Shown here piece by piece: positions 49,119 through 57,775 of a DNA stretch of 64,000 nucleotides. Within the stretch, counting starts at the first letter, position 1. Each line of letters starts with the position of its first letter. A program made the translations under genes and the position numbers. The notes beneath the pieces were generated by a model, which was not told the origin of the DNA, did no database searches, and saw only the letters and a list, made by a program, of their open reading frames with translations. The DNA comes from Deltaproteobacteria bacterium (GTDB lineage: Bacteria > Desulfobacterota > Desulfomonilia > UBA1062), in assembly GCA_029552245.1 (NCBI GenBank), contig JAKPDW010000027.1, positions 1 to 64,000 of the forward strand. Reading direction: 5' to 3'.

Positions 49119-49150
49119 GAAGAAAGATGCGGGCCCGCAAAGGGGCCCGC
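49119..49150 (-). terminator. Intrinsic terminator after the second acyl-CoA ligase
   Basis: On the minus strand GCGGGCCC...GGGCCCGC (eight pairs, 49129-49150) is followed by ATCTTTCTTC. It lies about 60 bases after the ligase stop. The other sequence between 48911 and 49211 shows no gene. Confidence 0.65.
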
Positions 49151-49211
49151 TGAAACCACCCCGGAGTTGTCAGGTGGTGTCGGGAAGACGGGGATAGGTT
49201 CGTGCGCCTCG

Positions 49212-50873
49212 TTACGAGGAGGCGCCTTTTTCCGCGAGCATGGACCTGATGAGTTTCTTGTCGATCTTGCCCACGCTCGTCTTGGGGATGTCCTCCGTGA
49301 TGATGCACCTGTCCGGAACGCCGTACCTGGGTATCCTGCCCTGCTCCGCGCACTGCCGCATGAATTCCCTGAGCGCGTCCTCGGTGACCCCGTTGTTCCG
49401 GTACGGTGGTTTCAGTGCGACCAGCAGAACGGGCCGCTCGCCCCACTTCGCGTCCGGGACCCCGACGGCGGCGGCCTCCAGCACCGCCTCGTGCGAGCTG
49501 ATGGCGTTCTCGAGATCGAGGGACGAGATCCACTCTCCCCCTGTCTTTATGACGTCCTTGAGACGGTCCGTGATCTGGAGGTACCCCTCGGCGTCCATGT
49601 GGCCCACGTCCCCCGTGTGCAGCCACCCGCCGCGCCAGAGCTCGCCGCTCTGGGCTGGGTCCTTGAAGTAGCCGTGGGTGAACCACGGCGCCCTCACGAC
49701 GATCTCACCGGTGCTCTCGCCGTCGGTCGGCAGGAACGTGCCGTCTTTGTCCACGATCCGCGCGTCGACGAGGGGTATGGGGATGCCGGTCTTGATGACG
49801 ATGTCGCTCTTCGCCTCGTTGTCCAGGTGCTTCATGGAGGGCTTGAGCGACGAGACGCTGATCACCGGGCAGGTCTCGGACATGCCGTAGCCGGCCATGA
49901 CCTGTATGCCGAGGTCGAGCGCGGCCTTGGCCAGCCCCTTGGGGAGCCTCGCGCCCCCGATCACCACCTTCCAGGACGAGAGGTCGACGGTCTTGGCGAT
50001 CGGGCTGTTCACGAGCATCTGGAGGATGGTCGGCACGCAGTGCGAGAAGGTCACCCGCTCCTTGAGGATGAGCCTGACGAGGGTTTCCGGTTCGTACTTG
50101 CCCGGGTAGACCTGCTTGATGCCCATCATGGTCGCGATGTAGGGGAACCCCCAGGCGTGGACGTGGAACATGGGCGTTATGGGCATGTAGACGTCCGACG
50201 TCGAGAACCTGAGAGGCGTGTCGTGGCAGCTTACCGTGATGCACACGCTGAGCGTGTGGAGCACGATCTGCCGGTGCGAGAAGAACACGCCCTTGGGCAG
50301 CCCCGTCGTGCCCGTGGTGTAGAACGTCGTGGCCTTCGTGTTCTCGTCGAGGTCGGGGAAGTCGTAATCGGGGGACGACGAGGAGAGCATGGGCTCGTAC
50401 TCGGCATCCACCGGGAAGTCCGCCGCGTGCGGCTCGTCCCTGTCGCTCATGACCACCACCTTCCTGACCGTGGACAACGTGCCGCGGATGGAGGAGAAGA
50501 GGGGCAGGAAATCGGCGTTGATCAGCACCACGTCGGCCTGTGCGTGGTTGATCGTGTACTCTATCTGCTCGGGGGAGAGCCTCCAGTTCACCATGAAGAG
50601 CACGGCGCCCATCATGGGGACCGCGAAGAAGCACTCGAGGTAACGGTGGGAGTCGTAATCGAACACCGCCACCGTGTCCCCCTGCCTGACCCCGAGGGCC
50701 GCCAGCCCGCTTGCCAGCCTGCCTATGCGGTCGAGCAGGTCGGCGTAGGTGTAGCGGACCCTGTCTCGGTACACGATCTCCTGCCTCAAGGCCTGCGTCC
50801 TCGGGCTGTGCAGAAGGTCCTTGATGGTAAGCTGGAAACGGTACGGATTCCCGTTCAACGATCTCCTCGCCAT
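49212..50873 (-). CDS. Fatty-acid-type acyl-CoA ligase
   Basis: A 553-residue AMP-forming ligase with FYTTGTTGLPKGV, PMFHVHAWGFPY, GYGMSETCPV, LHTGDVG, DRLKDVIKTGGEWIS and the catalytic Lys in TSVGKIDKK. These fit the medium/long-chain fatty-acid CoA ligase group (LC-FACS-like). ATG 50873 follows a strong GGAGG. The leader holds an eight-pair inverted repeat. Confidence 0.92.
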   Translation of the reverse strand: MARRSLNGNPYRFQLTIKDLLHSPRTQALRQEIVYRDRVRYTYADLLDRIGRLASGLAALGVRQGDTVAVFDYDSHRYLECFFAVPMMGAVLFMVNWRLSPEQIEYTINHAQADVVLINADFLPLFSSIRGTLSTVRKVVVMSDRDEPHAADFPVDAEYEPMLSSSSPDYDFPDLDENTKATTFYTTGTTGLPKGVFFSHRQIVLHTLSVCITVSCHDTPLRFSTSDVYMPITPMFHVHAWGFPYIATMMGIKQVYPGKYEPETLVRLILKERVTFSHCVPTILQMLVNSPIAKTVDLSSWKVVIGGARLPKGLAKAALDLGIQVMAGYGMSETCPVISVSSLKPSMKHLDNEAKSDIVIKTGIPIPLVDARIVDKDGTFLPTDGESTGEIVVRAPWFTHGYFKDPAQSGELWRGGWLHTGDVGHMDAEGYLQITDRLKDVIKTGGEWISSLDLENAISSHEAVLEAAAVGVPDAKWGERPVLLVALKPPYRNNGVTEDALREFMRQCAEQGRIPRYGVPDRCIITEDIPKTSVGKIDKKLIRSMLAEKGASS

Positions 50874-50888
50874 GGCTGCCTCCTTTGT

Positions 50889-50924
50889 GAAGAGTCTCTC
50901 GATACCGGCATGATCGGACTCTTC
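50889..50924. promoter_or_regulatory. Inverted repeat in the acyl-CoA ligase leader
   Basis: GAAGAGTC (50889-50896) and GACTCTTC (50917-50924) are perfect inverted arms 20 bases apart, with GATA/GATC-type inner bases extending the dyad. It ends about 16 bases before the ATG, close to the ribosome site, so it could be an operator or an RNA hairpin that controls translation. The gap upstream to 51247 is GC-rich and holds no supported gene. Confidence 0.5.
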
Positions 50925-51247
50925 GCGAAAGGAGAACATCGGCATCGAACCGGTTTTTCAGTAAGAAGATGGACCAAAGTGGCCTCGGTCGATGACCTAC
51001 CTCGAGGAGGGGGCTCATGCCGTCTCAGGGATGTCCCCGTCCATGGCCGGCACGAGGCGGCGCTCCCCCTTCTCTCCGGGCGGGCGTCCCCGCCGGGCGG
51101 ACCCCTCCCGCGGCCATGGTCCGTGAGCCTGTCATGCGGCGGGATCCGGCGGGTACGGCAAGGTCCGGACCTCGGCCGGGCCGCAAGGCGCCGCGCCTTC
51201 CTGCATCCCGGCGCGAGGCGGGACCCGCCGGGTTGCGGCAGGCTCAC

Positions 51248-51934
51248 CTACGAGCCCGAGACCCGCTCCTGTTCCACCCAGTGCAGGGCGTAGCGCAAGA
51301 GCTCGGTCGCGCTCTTGAGGTTCAGCTTCTCCTTGATGCGCTCCCGGTGGGTGCCCACGGTCTTCACGCTCAGGTGCAGCCGTCTGCCGATCTCGCTGAT
51401 GCTCAGGCCTTCGCCTATGAGCCTGAAGATCTCGAGCTCCCTGTCCGTGAGCCGGTTGAGCGGGGACTCGAGGGGCTCCGAGGTCCCCTCGAGAAAGCGT
51501 CTCATGATGTCGTCGGTGATGCGGTGGCTCGTGTAAATGCCGCCCGAGAGGACCTTCCGGATAGCGGATATCACGTTCTCGGATGCCTCCTGCTTCATGA
51601 TGTATCCCCTGGCCCCGGCCCTCAGCGTGCGTTCCGCGTAGAGCGTCTCGTCGTGCATGGATATGACGAGCATCGGCATCTCCTTGAACCGCCTGTGGAT
51701 CTCCTTGATGAGCTCGATGCCGCTCGTCTCCTTGAGCGTTATGTCCACGACGATCAGATCCGGCAGGAGTTCCGATGCCGCTTTCAATGCGTCGTGATAG
51801 TCTTCGGCCTCCCCGCACACCTCCAGGTCGTCCTCCTGGGAGATGAGCTGGGCCAAGCCGTGGCGGAATATCGGGTGGTCGTCCACCACGAGGATCCTGT
51901 ACCTGTGGCCCGGGCCCCTTCTAGGAGTCTTCAT
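51248..51934 (-). CDS. LuxR/NarL-family response regulator
   Basis: A 228-residue regulator: receiver domain (LVVDDHPIFRHGL, phosphoacceptor Asp in LIVVDITLKETSG) and a C-terminal LuxR helix-turn-helix (LTDRELEIFRLIGEGLSISE, LHLSVKTVGTHRERI). It overlaps the upstream kinase gene by 14 bases. Confidence 0.93.
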   Translation of the reverse strand: MKTPRRGPGHRYRILVVDDHPIFRHGLAQLISQEDDLEVCGEAEDYHDALKAASELLPDLIVVDITLKETSGIELIKEIHRRFKEMPMLVISMHDETLYAERTLRAGARGYIMKQEASENVISAIRKVLSGGIYTSHRITDDIMRRFLEGTSEPLESPLNRLTDRELEIFRLIGEGLSISEIGRRLHLSVKTVGTHRERIKEKLNLKSATELLRYALHWVEQERVSGS

Positions 51935-53090
51935 TTCCCTCGGTCCCCTCCTGGGTGAAGGTGCAGGTCACGAGCGTGCCGCCCGATGGTTCCGATTCTA
52001 TCGTGAGCGTCGCGCCGATCATGCGTGCCCTGTGGTTCATGATCTTGATCCCCATGCCGTCGGCCTGCCTTGGGTCCGTCATGCCCATGCCGTTGTCGAG
52101 AACGGACAGCGAGACGGTGCCGCTGCTGTTCAGGAGCTCGATGGCCACCTTGCTCGCCTGGCCGTGTTCTATGGCGTTGTGGACGGCCTCCTTGGCGATG
52201 TAGTAGAGGTGGGTGGACAACGTGTTGTCCCTGATCGGGACGTGCCTCGGGCAGCTGAAGGTGCACGAGATGGAGAAGATGTTCGAGGTCGAGCGGGCGA
52301 GCTCCTCGAGGGCGGACTCGAGGCCGAGCGAGGTGAGATCCACCGGGCAGAGGCCCCTGGCGAGCATCCTCGTCTTCGCGATCGCCTCCTTGACCAGGGC
52401 GTTTATCTCCGAGGCGTACGAGGCGTCCTCCGGGGAGACTGCCGCAAGCCTGTTCGTGAGCACCTTGGTCATGAACTCTATGCCGATGAGGTGCTGGCCC
52501 AGGTCGTCGTGGAGGGCATAGCCTATCTTCAGCCTCTCCCTCTCGCCGATGTCGAGCACCTCGCGCTCGAGCTTCTTCAATGCGGTGATGTCCACCATGG
52601 AGGCGATGCTCTGCTTCGTCCCGGGGACCATGGAGATGGTCATGTAGATGTGGAGCAGGCCGCCGTCCTTGTTCCTGATCTTGAACTCGTAGTTCCTGGG
52701 TGCGGCTCGAGGGTCTATCCTGCGCAGGCGGTGGTATTCGAGGAGCCTCGGGATGTCGTCCTCGGCCACGTAGTGCGTCCAGCTCTTCCCGAGCACCTCG
52801 TCCCGGGAATAGCCGGTGAAGTTCGCGAAGTCCGAGTTCAGCATGGACACGGTGGTGTCTTCCTCGATGAGGATGGTCGCCGTCCCGGAATTCTCGAAGA
52901 GCGTGCGGTAGAAGTTCTCTGACTGGATGAGCTCGGCCTCGATCCTGAGGTAGCGTCTCGCCTGTTCCTCGAGCCGGCGCACCTCGCTCCTGAGAGAGGC
53001 GAGCTCCGCCTCGAGCCTTCTTACGTCGTCGGTAGAGTCTTTCACCGTGCCGGTACCCCCCGCGTCCCGGATCGTTGTACCCGAAGACAC
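51921..53090 (-). CDS. PAS-domain sensor histidine kinase (HisKA_3 type)
   Basis: A 389-residue soluble kinase with an N-terminal coiled coil, a PAS domain (about residues 60-180, FYRTLFENSGTATILIEE), a HisKA_3 dimerisation helix with the target His in GYALHDDLGQH, and an ATPase domain (LYYIAKEAVHNAIEHG, LDNGMGM). It has no membrane helix, so the signal is cytoplasmic. GTG 53090 is the longest start; other GTGs within 17 residues are possible. Confidence 0.9.
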   Translation of the reverse strand: MSSGTTIRDAGGTGTVKDSTDDVRRLEAELASLRSEVRRLEEQARRYLRIEAELIQSENFYRTLFENSGTATILIEEDTTVSMLNSDFANFTGYSRDEVLGKSWTHYVAEDDIPRLLEYHRLRRIDPRAAPRNYEFKIRNKDGGLLHIYMTISMVPGTKQSIASMVDITALKKLEREVLDIGERERLKIGYALHDDLGQHLIGIEFMTKVLTNRLAAVSPEDASYASEINALVKEAIAKTRMLARGLCPVDLTSLGLESALEELARSTSNIFSISCTFSCPRHVPIRDNTLSTHLYYIAKEAVHNAIEHGQASKVAIELLNSSGTVSLSVLDNGMGMTDPRQADGMGIKIMNHRARMIGATLTIESEPSGGTLVTCTFTQEGTEGNEDS

Positions 53091-53126
53091 CCCCGCGTGT
53101 CGAGGCGCCCGTGCGTCCTCGCGGTG

Positions 53127-53927
53127 TCAGGAGGCGGCTCGGCGGGGGTCGGACGCCAGCCTCACGGGGACGCCGTTGTCCTTGAGGAGTTCCTTGATGC
53201 CCCCCACCGTGTACCTGCCGTAGTGCACCATGGACGCGATGAGCGCCGCATCCGCCCCCGCTTCCACGAGGACGTCCCTGATGTGCTCGGGTCTTCCCGC
53301 ACCCCCCGAGGCGATGACCGGTATGGTGACGCCCGAGGACACGAGCCTCGTCACGGTGAGCTCGTAGCCGTCGTTCGTCCCGTCGGCGTCGATGGAGTTG
53401 AGACAGATCTCGCCGGCGCCCAGGTCCTGAGCCTGCCTGGCCCACGCGAGCGCGTCGATACCCATGGGGGTCCTGCCGCCGTTGATGTAGACCTCGTAGG
53501 CCGAGGGGATCTTCTCCGATGGGCCCACGCGCAACACGTCCATGCCGAGGACGATGCACTGGCTGCCGAAACGCCTGGCGCCTTCGGAGATGATCTCCGG
53601 GTTCAGCACCGCCGCGCTGTTGACGCTGATCTTCTCCGCCCCGGCATCGAGGACGCGGTACATGTCGTCGAGCGTCCTGATGCCACCGCCGACGCTGAAG
53701 GGGATGAAGATGTTCGCGGCGACCGACCTCACGACGTCGATCATGATGTCCCTGCTCTCCGAGGAGGCCGTGATGTCGTAGAACACGAGCTCGTCCGCGC
53801 CCTGGAGGTAGTACTCCCGTGCCATCTCCACGGGGTCGCCGATGTCCACGTTGTCGAGGAACCGTACGCCCTTGGTGGTCTTGCCGCCCTTCACGTCCAG
53901 GCAGACGATGATGCGCTTGCTGAGCAT
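53127..53927 (-). CDS. hisF: Imidazole glycerol phosphate synthase cyclase subunit HisF
   Basis: HisF (266 aa) makes imidazole glycerol phosphate and AICAR during histidine synthesis, using ammonia from HisH. The (beta/alpha)8 barrel shows catalytic Asp in [21 protein letters not shown], and [13 protein letters not shown]. The second Asp position reads VLGMDVLRV. No other his gene is near, and the next genes are a kinase and its regulator, so a HisF-like role outside histidine synthesis is possible. The start sits beside a promoter-like box. Confidence 0.88.
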   Translation of the reverse strand: MLSKRIIVCLDVKGGKTTKGVRFLDNVDIGDPVEMAREYYLQGADELVFYDITASSESRDIMIDVVRSVAANIFIPFSVGGGIRTLDDMYRVLDAGAEKISVNSAAVLNPEIISEGARRFGSQCIVLGMDVLRVGPSEKIPSAYEVYINGGRTPMGIDALAWARQAQDLGAGEICLNSIDADGTNDGYELTVTRLVSSGVTIPVIASGGAGRPEHIRDVLVEAGADAALIASMVHYGRYTVGGIKELLKDNGVPVRLASDPRRAAS

Positions 53928-53933
53928 GAGAAC

Positions 53934-53962
53934 GTTCTAGGACAAAACAGGACTCGTATCCA
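53934..53962 (-). promoter_or_regulatory. hisF promoter with AGAACGTTCT palindrome
   Basis: TGGATA (53962-53957), 17 bases, TAGAAC (53939-53934), then six bases to the ATG. The -10 box overlaps a perfect ten-base palindrome, AGAACGTTCT (53929-53938), an attractive repressor site. Confidence 0.45.
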
Positions 53963-54072
53963 GAGGGATCTTGCCCTGGTGCCGAACGGCAGGCGCGATC
54001 TCGGGTGGGCCTGGGCCGCATCCCCGGATCGGGGCAGGGGATGCGCCGGCGCGACCACCTCCGGGGGGTTGG

Positions 54073-54123
54073 AAACTCCCGGGGGCGTGCCGTCTCGGGG
54101 AGTTCCCCACGGCACGCCCCCGG
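54073..54123 (-). terminator. Strong terminator-like hairpin after the acyl-CoA dehydrogenase
   Basis: CCGGGGGCGTGCCGT (54079-54093) pairs perfectly with 54109-54123 (15 pairs). On the minus strand it is followed by GAGTTTCC, a short T-run. It lies 29 bases beyond the stop at 54152. Confidence 0.7.
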
Positions 54124-54151
54124 CGAGAGGCGTCGTCTTTTGGGCGTTTTC

Positions 54152-56011
54152 CTAGAAGCCCTCGTCCGGGATCTCCATCATGGAGAGGTCCTTGCTCTTG
54201 ATCGCCTTGGCGGCGGCCTCCACCTCGGGCAGCACGTTCTTGATGAAGTAGCGCGCAGCCTTGATCTTGCCCTCGTAGAACGCCGCGTCCTTGTTGTCCT
54301 TGAACAGGGAGGCCAAGGCCGATGCATCCGTCATGGACACGCCCTTGGCCCGGCAGATGGCCTCGAGCTTCTCGCGCGCCACGCCCGCCTGCCAGAGCAG
54401 GAGCCATGCGCACACGATCTTTCCCATCATCATGAGGAAGGGGTACGCGTTGCCCACGGGCACGAGGTATTCGCCGGACTTCCCGCACGATGCGAAGAAC
54501 ATCCCGATCTCGGCGAGCGTGTTGACACCCGCCTGGACGTCCAAGGCCAGGTCCTTCAGCTGCTCGACGCCCTGGTACTTGGACACGGTCGCGCCCATCT
54601 CGCCGAGCAGGGTCATGAAGTACGCGCCCTTCTTCATGCCCATCTTCCTGCCCACCAGGTCCAGGGCCTGGATGCCGTTGGTGCCCTCGTAGATGGTCGC
54701 GATCTTCTCGTCGCGCATGAACTGCTCGATGGGGTACTCGCTGCAGTAACCGTACCCGCCGTAGCACTGCATGGCCGTTTCGATGACCCTGAAGCCCATG
54801 TCCGTGCAGTAGGCCTTGACGATGGGCGTGAGCACCTCGACGATGCCGAGCCACTTCTCCGCCTCCGCGGGATCCTTGGAGCTCGCCGCCCTGTCGCCGC
54901 AGACGGTGGCGTAGTACATGAGCGCCCTCATGCCCTCGACGTTGGACTTCATCCAGAGCAGCATGCGCCTGACGTCAGGGTGCTGGATGATGGGGACTCG
55001 GGGGGCATCCGGGTTCTTGAACTCGAGCAGGGAAGAGCCCTGGAGCCTCTCCTTCGTGTACTTGAGGGCGTGCAGGTAGGCGACGCTCGCGCTGCCGAGG
55101 CCCTGGAGGCCCGTGGCGATCCTGGCCTCGTTCATCATCTGGAACATGATCTTCATGCCCTCGCGCTCACCCCCGAGCAGCTCGGCGTAGCATTCATTGT
55201 TGTCGCCGAAATTGATCAGGCAGGTCGAGCTCCCGTGTATGCCCATCTTCTCTTCGATCTTGGCGATCTCGTAGTCGTTGCGCCTTCCCAGCGTGCCGTC
55301 GTCGTTGACGAGGTACTTGGGGACGAGGAAGATGGATATGCCCTTGGTTCCCGCAGGGTCGCCCTCGATGCGTGCGAGCACGGGGTGGATGATGTTCTCC
55401 GTCAGGTCCTGGTCGCCGCCCGTGATGAATATCTTGGTGCCCTGTATCTTGAAGGTGCCGTCCGGCTGCCTCACGGCCTTGGTGCTCAGGTTGCCCACGT
55501 CGGATCCCGCGCCGGGCTCGGTGAGGCACATGCTCCCGCCCCAGACGCCGGAGACCATCTTGGGCAGGTACTTCTTCTTCTGCTCCTGTGTCCCGTACAC
55601 CTCGATGAGGTGCGCGGCGCCCTCCGCGAGGCCCGGGTAGCAGGCGAAGGCGAAGTTGTGGATGAACCATTCGTGCGCCGCGATCCTCAGGATGAAGGGC
55701 AGGCCCTGCCCGCCGGATTCCTGGGGGAACGACATGCAGTTCCAACCCGCCTCGCAGAAGAGCTTGTAGGGTTTGTGGAAGCACTGGGGCACGTATACCT
55801 GCCCACCCTCGAGCCTGCACCCTACCTTGTCCGACTCGGCGAGCGTCGGGAAGATCTCCTCCTCGGCGAACTTCTGCGCCTCGGTGAGGATCATGTCGAA
55901 CATGTCCACCGAGAAGTCCGCATACCTCTCGAACTCGCAGAGCTTCCCGATCTCGAGCACCTCGTTGAGCGCGAACCTCTGGTCCCTTTCGTCGACGATC
56001 AAGCTGGCCAT
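54152..56011 (-). CDS. Acyl-CoA dehydrogenase with C-terminal extension
   Basis: A 619-residue FAD enzyme that forms the alpha,beta double bond of acyl-CoA in beta-oxidation. CLTEPGAGSDVGNLSTKA and IYEGTNGIQALDL (with the catalytic Glu) are present. The C-terminal part beyond residue about 470 fits the extended family often found with fatty acid or alicyclic acid oxidation. ATG 56011 follows GAGGAGGG. Electron transfer partners (EtfAB) are not in the window. Confidence 0.95.
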   Translation of the reverse strand: MASLIVDERDQRFALNEVLEIGKLCEFERYADFSVDMFDMILTEAQKFAEEEIFPTLAESDKVGCRLEGGQVYVPQCFHKPYKLFCEAGWNCMSFPQESGGQGLPFILRIAAHEWFIHNFAFACYPGLAEGAAHLIEVYGTQEQKKKYLPKMVSGVWGGSMCLTEPGAGSDVGNLSTKAVRQPDGTFKIQGTKIFITGGDQDLTENIIHPVLARIEGDPAGTKGISIFLVPKYLVNDDGTLGRRNDYEIAKIEEKMGIHGSSTCLINFGDNNECYAELLGGEREGMKIMFQMMNEARIATGLQGLGSASVAYLHALKYTKERLQGSSLLEFKNPDAPRVPIIQHPDVRRMLLWMKSNVEGMRALMYYATVCGDRAASSKDPAEAEKWLGIVEVLTPIVKAYCTDMGFRVIETAMQCYGGYGYCSEYPIEQFMRDEKIATIYEGTNGIQALDLVGRKMGMKKGAYFMTLLGEMGATVSKYQGVEQLKDLALDVQAGVNTLAEIGMFFASCGKSGEYLVPVGNAYPFLMMMGKIVCAWLLLWQAGVAREKLEAICRAKGVSMTDASALASLFKDNKDAAFYEGKIKAARYFIKNVLPEVEAAAKAIKSKDLSMMEIPDEGF

Positions 56012-56130
56012 GCATCCCTCCTCTCGGATTGGTATCGAAACTCACACCCGGAATCCCTCTCGGTTCCTGGGACCTCCCGGTGGGCTTGCCAGGGGCTGTC
56101 TGTCGCCCGTCCTCGTCCGTTTAATGTATT

Positions 56131-56160
56131 ACAATATGAGATTCATACAAACCAGGTGAA
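56131..56160 (-). promoter_or_regulatory. Acyl-CoA dehydrogenase promoter and overlapping operator
   Basis: TTCACC (56160-56155), 18 bases, TATTGT (56136-56131). A perfect TATGA-GAT-TCATA (56135-56147) overlaps the -10 and spacer. It resembles the ATGAC-AA-GTCAT site at the ligase promoter. Confidence 0.55.
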
Positions 56161-56402
56161 ACGGAATCGTACCCGGGAAGCCTCGCGCTTGTCAAGTCGC
56201 CAAGGGTCCTACACCCGGGGGAGCCTGTCGGGGAGGGCGCGGCGTCATACCGAAGACCCGGGTGTGCGCTGTCTCTCGGTCAGGGGAGCGAGGGCCGTCC
56301 TGTCGCCTCGAGGAGACGCCCGGAGGGGATGGCTGCGCGCCCCTGCCCCGCACTCTGCGCCGCGGCGTCATGGTCGCAGCAGGGGCTTGCCCGACGGGCG
56401 GC

Positions 56403-56499
56403 CGGTCCACCTCTTGCGGACCCTATGACACGCGCCGGGGATTGCATCTTCATGGCGATGGGGCACACGGGCTGACGGTCCACCTCTTGCTGACCCTAT
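56403..56499. repeat. 24-nt direct repeat with hairpin, 73-nt spacing
   Basis: CGGTCCACCTCTTGC, one varied base, then GACCCTAT occurs at 56403-56426 and 56476-56499. Each copy can fold GGTC...GACC around CCTCTTG, the first with five pairs. The second copy abuts the GT2 stop codon. The gap 56161-56498 has no other supported gene; 56012-56130 is the leader of the dehydrogenase. Confidence 0.7.
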
Positions 56500-57566
56500 C
56501 ACGCGGGTGGGGCGACGTCTTCCTTTCCCGGCGCGGCCGTCCTGTTCGACCCCGCATGCATGCCGGGATCTTCCCCCAGGGCGATGCGCCTGAGGCGGGC
56601 GATGGCTCTGCGGCCGAGGAGGACCTCCTTGCGGAGGAAGTGCACCTGCGTGGCCAGAAACCCGAAGGAGAGTATCTGGACGCCGCCGAGGAGGAACAGG
56701 ACCATGAGGGTGATGAGGGGGCGGTTCGGGTTCAGGAGACCGTGCGTGTAGAGGTAGACCACGTACAGGCCCAGGATGATCCCCGTGAGGACGGCCAGCA
56801 CGCCCAGGAAGCCGAAGAGCAAGGTCGGCCTCTCGAATATGGTGAAGAGGAGGTGGGAGACCGCGGTCGACCTGAACGAGAACTTGGAGGACCCCTTCTT
56901 CCTGGAGGTGAGCACGGCCGGTATCTCCCTGATGTGGTACCCCATGGCCAGGGCCTTGGAGAGTATCTCCAGGTGGATCTCCTTGCCGTCCGACTCGAGG
57001 TCGAGCGAATCGAGGACCTCCTTCCGGTAGCATCTCACGATGCACGTGAGGGTGTGGATCTTCTGGGGCATCGCGAGCTGGAGGACCTTGTTGCCGAGCC
57101 AGGAAACCAGGAGCCGGGCCGCCGGTACGCCGACCGCCTTCCCTCCCTCCATGTACGGGCTCACGAGAACCATGTCCACGTCGTTTTCCTCGTCGAGCAC
57201 GCGGGCCATCTCGAGGATGTAGAGGGGGTCGTAGGAGAGATCCGCGTCGATGGTCGCCACGTAGGGGCACCGGGCCGCCGCGAAACCGTACCTGAGCGCC
57301 TTGCCCCTCCCCCCGTTCTTCCAGTAGGACACCACCCTGACGCGCCCGTCCTCCTGCGCGAGCCTGTCCAGCACGTCGAGGGTCCCGTCCGTGCTCCCGT
57401 CGTTCACCGTGACGATCTCGAACGGGCGGCCCGCCTCCTCGAGGAGTTTCCGGACGCGCGAGACGGTCTCCCACGCGTTGGCCTCCTCGTTGTACATGGG
57501 GATGATCACGCTTATCGCGGCCTTGACTCCCTGCCTCGCGGGCACCTGCATACCGTCTCGAACCAT
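56499..57566 (-). CDS. Family 2 glycosyltransferase with membrane helices
   Basis: A 355-residue protein with a GT-A fold (ISVIIPMYNEEANA, VNDGSTDGTL, DADLSYDP) and two C-terminal membrane helices (FGFLGVLAVLTGIILGLYVV; LITLMVLFLLGGVQILSFGF), as in polyprenyl-phosphate sugar transferases (DPM1/GtrB-like). It should transfer a sugar to a lipid carrier at the inner membrane. ATG 57566 has no ribosome site but sits six bases after a strong -10 box. The longer open frame upstream is not supported. Confidence 0.85.
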   Translation of the reverse strand: MVRDGMQVPARQGVKAAISVIIPMYNEEANAWETVSRVRKLLEEAGRPFEIVTVNDGSTDGTLDVLDRLAQEDGRVRVVSYWKNGGRGKALRYGFAAARCPYVATIDADLSYDPLYILEMARVLDEENDVDMVLVSPYMEGGKAVGVPAARLLVSWLGNKVLQLAMPQKIHTLTCIVRCYRKEVLDSLDLESDGKEIHLEILSKALAMGYHIREIPAVLTSRKKGSSKFSFRSTAVSHLLFTIFERPTLLFGFLGVLAVLTGIILGLYVVYLYTHGLLNPNRPLITLMVLFLLGGVQILSFGFLATQVHFLRKEVLLGRRAIARLRRIALGEDPGMHAGSNRTAAPGKEDVAPPA

Positions 57567-57572
57567 GGGGGG

Positions 57573-57601
57573 ATCATAACCGAGAACGGTCCTTTTGTAC
57601 A
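57573..57601 (-). promoter_or_regulatory. GT2 promoter, start codon near +1
   Basis: TGTACA (57601-57596), 17 bases, TATGAT (57578-57573), then CCCCCC and the ATG. Only one base differs from the TATAAT consensus. Confidence 0.55.
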
Positions 57602-57775
57602 CCTCTTCCCCGTCTGGGCGAGCGGCTGGAATGTATCCGGCGGGTGCGGGCGCTCGACCTCCCGCGCGAGGCCGGGCGGCCGCGGGCAAGACCACGGGGG
57701 CGGCCCTGTCGGGCGGCGGCGAGGCTCGTTGAGGTCCCCACGGGGTGCCCGCCGGTCACCCGCGACGAGGCGTCG

